From positions 1 to 11,541 of the forward strand of contig QHPA01000353.1 of NCBI GenBank assembly GCA_003218935.1: a DNA stretch of 11,541 nucleotides. Reading direction: 5' to 3'. The position numbers were made by a program, and so were the translations under genes. Source of the DNA: Verrucomicrobiota bacterium (lineage in GTDB: Bacteria > Verrucomicrobiota > Verrucomicrobiia > Limisphaerales > AV2). Positions 7,876-11,541 of the stretch are shown in pieces. Position 1 is the first letter of the stretch, and each line of letters begins with the position of its first letter. The notes under the pieces are model-generated. The model was not told the DNA's origin, did no database searches, and worked only from the letters and a program-made list of their open reading frames with translations.

Positions 7876-9258
7876 TCATTTGCTGCTTATCTTTCGCATA
7901 CGTTCCAGTCCGCGCAGCGCACGACCGTGGTCAGGGTTGATTTGCAAGCAACGCCGATACGCAGCTTCGGCGCCCGGAATGTCGCCCAGAAAACGACGCG
8001 TTTCGCCCAGGTAAAACCAGCTGTGCGCGTGGCCGTCGTACAAAGCGACGGCCTTTTCAAGATGTTCCCGCGCGCCGGCGAGGTCGTTATTGAGCCAGGC
8101 GTCCTTGCCTGTCTGATACTGTTCCAACGACCAGTAACGAGCTGCCCCCACGGCGTCGTCAGCCAGACGCCGCAGTTCCGCGAGCTTGCCATATAGATTC
8201 GGCGTCGGCTCAAGCTCGATCGCCTGCTCCCAGACGCGCTGCGCCCTGGCACGGTCACCGAGTTGAACCGAGGCAACGCCGATAATGTCGAGCGTTTTAG
8301 CGGCGGCGCCAACCCGCTTTACGCACTCCTCAGCCAACGTGATGGCTTCCTCGGGATGGCCGGTCAACAGCTCCAGCCTGGCCAGCTCTTGCGCGCGGTC
8401 CTCGGCCCAAAAGGCCTGAACCGCCTTGCGGCTCCACTCCAGCGCGTCCTGTAGTTTGCCCTGCGTTTCGAGTTGCAGACTCTTCTCGTGCCATGCCTGG
8501 CTGCCCATGGTCTTGCGTCGCTCCAGCACCTCCTGGTATGTCGGGTCCCATTTCGACAATTCCTGTCGCGAACGGAGCGACCGCTCATAGAATTCCTGCG
8601 CTGCGTCTTGATCGCCCAGTTCGTTTTCAGCCCAGGATTTCATCTGGTTATACTCGATCACGCCGGGAAAGTCGCGCAGGAGATCGTCCAGCAGCGCAAT
8701 GGCTTCTTTCGCGCGGCCGGACCGCATCAACACCCGCGCCAGAAGAAATTTCGCCCTGGGAATGTCCGGCGCCTTGCGCAAGGCATCCATCGCCGCCGGC
8801 ACATTCTCTTCGCGCAAACGATCCTGGCCGATGTTCAGCCAGGAGTATTGAATCGTCCGAGTGCCCAGGGGAACGGTCAATTTCGCGTCGATGACCTGCC
8901 GGTAGCGTTTGGTTGCCTCCCGAGTCCGGCCCATCAGGTCGGCGCACTCCGCCCAGTAATACAAATAACTCCGATCTTCTGGCGATAATTTGTCCACCTG
9001 CCGGTAACAATACTCGGCCTGCGGAAACAGGCCGAAGGCGCGGTATGCGGCGGCCAGCTCCGACCAACCCGCAGGATTACCTGGTTGCAGACGTTTTTCC
9101 ATCTCGCGGATTTCGTCGGCAACCGTGCCCTCGATCATGCAAACGCTCCAATCGACCTGCGGCAACGGTCCGGGACGGGAATGCCGCCGCCACCAGAAGC
9201 AAAGCCCGGCGAGCTCGAGCGCAATGCCGGCAACAAGAAGCCGTTGAAGTCCTGTCAT
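7876..9258 (-). CDS. Membrane-anchored TPR repeat protein
   Basis: 460 aa. Residues 5-23 (QRLLVAGIALELAGLCFWW) form one hydrophobic segment followed by RRHSR, consistent with a signal anchor. The rest is alpha-helical TPR sequence, with units near 64-95 (WSELAAAYRAFGLFPQAEYC), 98-131, 168-197 (FLLARVLMRSGRAKEAIALL), 252-285, 320-353, 375-408 and 411-443 (WFYLGETRRFLGDIPGAEAA, ending LQINPDH). TPR arrays are protein-protein scaffolds; no catalytic motif is seen. Its ATG overlaps the stop of the upstream FG-GAP gene as ATGA (9258-9255), strong evidence for co-transcription and translational coupling; AGGA lies about 12 bp ahead of the ATG. Position between two exported propeller proteins suggests a partner or assembly scaffold for them, which is inference. 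Length and repeat pattern look intact. Confidence 0.88.
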   Translation of the reverse strand: MTGLQRLLVAGIALELAGLCFWWRRHSRPGPLPQVDWSVCMIEGTVADEIREMEKRLQPGNPAGWSELAAAYRAFGLFPQAEYCYRQVDKLSPEDRSYLYYWAECADLMGRTREATKRYRQVIDAKLTVPLGTRTIQYSWLNIGQDRLREENVPAAMDALRKAPDIPRAKFLLARVLMRSGRAKEAIALLDDLLRDFPGVIEYNQMKSWAENELGDQDAAQEFYERSLRSRQELSKWDPTYQEVLERRKTMGSQAWHEKSLQLETQGKLQDALEWSRKAVQAFWAEDRAQELARLELLTGHPEEAITLAEECVKRVGAAAKTLDIIGVASVQLGDRARAQRVWEQAIELEPTPNLYGKLAELRRLADDAVGAARYWSLEQYQTGKDAWLNNDLAGAREHLEKAVALYDGHAHSWFYLGETRRFLGDIPGAEAAYRRCLQINPDHGRALRGLERMRKISSK

Positions 9259-10523
9259 CTCTTGTCTTTCCTGCTCACCCAGGTCGTAATGCGTTCGACC
9301 CGCCGCTCAGTGATGGGTGGCAGAATGAGGCTCCCGGCAACAATGTCGGCCCGGCCATCTTTGTTCAGGTCGCCGCAAGCCACCGTGATCAAACCGATCG
9401 GAGTTGTATCGATCGGCCGCATCTTGAAATTCTGATGCCCGTCGTTCTCGAGCCATACCACGCTGGGACGTGTCGGATCGCTCCAGTCGTTGCACAGACT
9501 GACCAACACGACGTCCAGGTTTCCGTCTCCGTCCAAATCCCCCACCGCCGCGGCGTAAGTGCCGCCGAAGCTCGCGATGGGTTTGGACTCGAAACGCCAA
9601 TCGCCCAGGTTTTTGAACCAGACGAGCTTGCCGTCCTTGTCGAGGTCACACATCAGCAGACCCGCGCTCCCGACGTCGTAATTGGGTGAAGCGTATATCC
9701 GCCGCGGTTTGAACCGGCCCTGCCCCAGGTTTTCAAATGTCCACAGCTCCTCCTCGTCCTGCGAAACCACCGCTGCTATGTCCAGGTCGCCATCACCGTC
9801 CAGATCACCGACCGGAACATGAATCACCCCGGGCCGGTCGAGCAGTTGATGGTCGCGAAAGTGCCATTGGCCATCTTTTTTGCCGAGGTTCTCCAGCCAC
9901 AACACCTCCCCGCGCGCATAGCCGAATACCGCCACGGCCAGATCAATGTCGCCATCGCCGTCCAGATCCCCCGCTTCCACATCGGCCACGCGCCGCACGT
10001 CATCAAGCAAAACGTGCTGCGTGAAATGGTCCCCTTCGTTTTCCAGCAACACAACTCTACCGACGAGTTCGTCCCAGGGAAAGATGCTGCCCAGGACGGC
10101 AACGACCACATCGAGATCGCCATCTTTGTGCAGGTCCACCACCGTTGCGTGAGCCGGACACTTCAAATTGTCGGCCAGAACCCGCTCCGTGAACTGACCG
10201 CTTGAGGTTTGACGATATAATATGACTGCATTTCTCGCCGAGTCACAAACCAGTATGTCATTCAATCCATCACGATCGAAATCCACAATCTGCACGTTGG
10301 CGACGCGAACCGCTGATTTATGATCGTTAAAAACGGTTTTATCGAAGGCCGCTTTGGAAGAAATTCCGGGCGCAGGCCGGCGGGAACCTGGCGGCTCGGG
10401 GTTTGCCAGGCGCCCCTGGACACAGAGTAACACCGCCAGTCCACAAGCCATTAGCACGAGGGAAATGGTCGTGCCTTTGCCAGAGGACCTGTTTCGTGCC
10501 GACTGCACCCGGGACTTAGACAT
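9255..10523 (-). CDS. Exported FG-GAP/VCBS repeat protein, first gene of the operon
   Basis: 422 aa. A basic N-terminus (SKSRVQSARNRSSGKG) precedes a hydrophobic stretch at 18-36 (TTISLVLMACGLAVLLCVQ), acting as signal peptide or anchor. Calcium loops occur at residues 81 (DFDRDGLND), 130 (DLHKDGDLD), 186 (DLDGDGDID), 240 (DLDGDGDLD), 329 (DLDGDGNLD) and 385 (DLNKDGRAD), each followed by a strand and a WLEN/LLEN-type turn, typical of a VCBS propeller. At 293-301 the loop reads DLDKDGKLV and passes straight into WFKNLGDWRF, lacking the segment its paralogue at 2499-4163 has (ILATNGD...NYHG), which suggests an in-frame deletion. No heme motif is present, unlike the paralogue. The stop overlaps the TPR start. 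Function beyond calcium binding is unknown. No strong Shine-Dalgarno is visible at the ATG. Confidence 0.87.
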   Translation of the reverse strand: MSKSRVQSARNRSSGKGTTISLVLMACGLAVLLCVQGRLANPEPPGSRRPAPGISSKAAFDKTVFNDHKSAVRVANVQIVDFDRDGLNDILVCDSARNAVILYRQTSSGQFTERVLADNLKCPAHATVVDLHKDGDLDVVVAVLGSIFPWDELVGRVVLLENEGDHFTQHVLLDDVRRVADVEAGDLDGDGDIDLAVAVFGYARGEVLWLENLGKKDGQWHFRDHQLLDRPGVIHVPVGDLDGDGDLDIAAVVSQDEEELWTFENLGQGRFKPRRIYASPNYDVGSAGLLMCDLDKDGKLVWFKNLGDWRFESKPIASFGGTYAAAVGDLDGDGNLDVVLVSLCNDWSDPTRPSVVWLENDGHQNFKMRPIDTTPIGLITVACGDLNKDGRADIVAGSLILPPITERRVERITTWVSRKDKR

Positions 10524-10785
10524 CGGTTTCTAAAAATTGGCGATGGAAAAATTCATTTGCACGGCTCCCGTCTCTCGTGTGTTCCGTCATTTCAGGCGTA
10601 AAGGCTTCCTGAGAGGCTTCCTGACGTGCCCTGAATCCATGTCCCTTGGGCCACCGATGCTGGCGGGATTTGATTTCCAGGGTGGCATCCAGGTCCTGAA
10701 TATCTAGCGCCTGTCCGGACCGAAATGATTGTTCTCTTTTGCCTCGACACGCCTGCTCGTCCCAGGTTGCGTTTCGAAAAGAACC
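10524..10785. other. Divergent intergenic region between the FG-GAP/TPR/UnbV operon and mobA
   Basis: This stretch should hold the operon promoter (minus) and the mobA promoter (plus), but I see no convincing -35/-10 pair. It contains a tandem 12-bp duplication (10602-10625) and two AATTTTT tracts on the minus strand just ahead of the operon ATG. The only ATG near mobA (10725) opens a 37-codon frame that is not the mobA frame and ends at 10838. A minus-strand open frame across the region overlaps the operon start and looks spurious. Confidence 0.4.
10602..10625. repeat. 12-bp tandem duplication
   Basis: AGGCTTCCTGAG (10602-10613) is directly followed by AGGCTTCCTGAC (10614-10625), 11 of 12 bases identical. 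It lies about 80 bp upstream of the operon's first ATG, in non-coding DNA. Confidence 0.8.
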
Positions 10786-11370
10786 TTGAAAGCGCACCCG
10801 CCAGACAACGCAGCCGACCCGAATCTCGGGCACTGTGAAATCGACATTCTCGCCGGTGGCGCGAGTTCGCGGATGAGGCGCAATAAGGCTTCGCTGCGTT
10901 TGGGGAAGCGCTCTCTGCTTGGCCATATCCGTGCGGCCGCCCGAAACTCAGGCCTGCCGCACCGGGTCATTCGTCGCGATTTGGTTCCCTGGTGTGGTCC
11001 GCTGGGCGGCGTTTACACGGCCTTGCTGACCAGCCGCGCCGGAACCATTCTTTTTCTTTCCTGCGACATGCCGTTCATTTCGGCGTCTTTGCTCAAGGCG
11101 CTCGTCCGCCGGCTGAGTCGTGCGAAAAAAGCGCTCTTCGTGAATGAAAATGGCCGTTTGGGGTTTCCTTTTTTACTGCGCCGCGCAACTCTGCAAGTCG
11201 TGAGGCAGCAGTTGGCCGTCCGGCAGTTCTCGCTGCACAAGCTGGCCCGCGCGCTCCGGGCCCAGACCGTGCGTCTCCCGCGCTGCCAGACGCACGAATT
11301 GTTTAATATCAATACCCCGAAAGATTGGAAGATTGCTCAGCAACAATGGCGCAGCATGAGGGGCAGATAA
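10786..11370 (+). CDS. mobA: MobA-like molybdenum cofactor guanylyltransferase, possibly degenerate
   Basis: MobA transfers GMP from GTP to molybdopterin to make the guanine dinucleotide cofactor, in the cytoplasm. Starting at TTG 10786 (194 aa), the family hallmarks are in order: LAGGASSRM at 22-30 (nucleotide-binding loop), Lys34 of the loop, DLVPWCGPLGG at 65-75, the acidic metal site in LFLSCDMPF at 89-97, and the closing FNINTPKDW at 173-181. Total length suits the short MobA family. Oddities: the loop usually reads RMGxDK but here is RMRRNK, replacing Gly by Arg and Asp by Asn. There is no in-frame ATG or GTG: the frame opens after TGA at 10726-10728, with TTG at 10729 and TTG at 10786 the only likely starts. 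I prefer 10786 because family members have few residues before LAGG. It could be functional with a rare start, or decaying. No molybdoenzyme is in view. Confidence 0.78.
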   Translation: MKAHPPDNAADPNLGHCEIDILAGGASSRMRRNKASLRLGKRSLLGHIRAAARNSGLPHRVIRRDLVPWCGPLGGVYTALLTSRAGTILFLSCDMPFISASLLKALVRRLSRAKKALFVNENGRLGFPFLLRRATLQVVRQQLAVRQFSLHKLARALRAQTVRLPRCQTHELFNINTPKDWKIAQQQWRSMRGR

Positions 11371-11541
11371 GTCAACCGCGCTCCGGCCCAAGGTAGTGTT
11401 CTTGTTTGGTGGCGGCGGTGCTGCGGCACCGCCGTGCGCCGCGGCAGCGGCGCGCACGCACCTGAACAAATCAGCACACTGCCCGGCCCAAAGCCTGCTT
11501 GTCACCATCGCGCGTCGCAGGTAGGATCTGCCCATGTTAAA
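11371..11541. other. Non-coding tail after mobA, with a possible gene start at the right edge
   Basis: Apart from two GC-rich hairpins no structure is certain. An ATG at 11534 preceded by AGGATC (about 6 bp upstream) could begin a plus-strand gene, but only eight bases of it are in the window. Minus-strand open frames here run antisense into mobA and are treated as spurious. The segment around the mobA stop resembles, from memory, dispersed non-coding repeats of Verrucomicrobiota; this is unverified. Confidence 0.35.
11413..11457. terminator. Pair of strong GC hairpins downstream of mobA
   Basis: CGGCGGTGC (11413-11421) pairs perfectly with GCACCGCCG (11426-11434) across the four-base loop TGCG. 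A second, bulged hairpin follows, GTGCGCCGC (11434-11442) with GCG plus GCGCAC (11447-11457). No T-run follows on either strand, so a classical intrinsic terminator is not supported; a repeat palindrome or a transcript-end stabiliser is equally likely. Confidence 0.4.

Noticed and set aside
8473..8988. 171-codon plus-strand open frame
   Set aside because: Antisense to the TPR gene, whose repeats are clear.
10516..10926. 136-codon minus-strand open frame upstream of the operon
   Set aside because: It overlaps the operon's first start codon and is antisense to the mobA nucleotide loop; the translation shows no domain.
11413..11457. Classical rho-independent terminator for mobA
   Set aside because: Strong stems but no T-run after either hairpin on either strand; kept only as a low-confidence hairpin feature.
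11173..11535. 120-codon minus-strand open frame at the right edge
   Set aside because: Ala/Pro low complexity from the GC palindromes, then antisense to mobA; better explained as repeat plus shadow.

Overview
The window reads as accessory chromosome from a soil- or freshwater-type Verrucomicrobiota bacterium, probably the Pedosphaera/Limisphaerales group. This is an inference from protein style, not from a marker gene. The supporting traits are long exported proteins with calcium-loop (VCBS/FG-GAP) repeats, an ASPIC/UnbV (CRTAC1-type) protein, a cytochrome c motif joined to a VCBS propeller, a DUF1349-like plus PA14-like surface protein, weak Shine-Dalgarno sequences, and in-gene 7-bp microsatellites. 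There is no rRNA, tRNA, CRISPR array, transposase or phage gene.

Layout: (1) 1-2169, minus: the N-terminal 723 codons of a large secreted multidomain protein that runs off the left edge. (2) 2170-2498: divergent intergenic region. (3) 2499-4163, plus: exported protein with one CxxCH heme motif followed by five VCBS calcium loops. (4) 10523 to 4223, minus: an apparent three-gene operon, read in the order FG-GAP/VCBS protein (9255-10523), membrane-anchored TPR protein (7876-9258, ATGA overlap with the previous gene), and a two-module 1190-residue FG-GAP/UnbV protein (4223-7795). (5) 10786-11370, plus: a MobA-like molybdenum cofactor guanylyltransferase, divergent from the operon. (6) 11371-11541: GC-rich palindromes with no complete gene.

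The operon products and the convergent cytochrome-VCBS protein all carry N-terminal export or anchor segments, so they probably act in the periplasm or at the cell surface. The cytochrome-VCBS protein and the 422-residue FG-GAP protein look like paralogues. Their substrate and true function cannot be read from the sequence. The TPR protein, tightly coupled between two propeller proteins, is a plausible scaffold.

The strongest unusual signals are signs of gene remodelling. The final UnbV domain of the 1190-residue protein is broken by a deletion that shifts the frame, and its true C-terminus survives in the next frame down to 4165. The same gene changes glycine codon use part-way along. A (GCTCCAA)4 heptanucleotide repeat sits exactly between its two modules, where slippage would yield a one-module protein. 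The neighbouring FG-GAP gene appears to lack about 22 residues in frame. The mobA nucleotide-binding loop carries two departures from consensus and has no ATG or GTG start.
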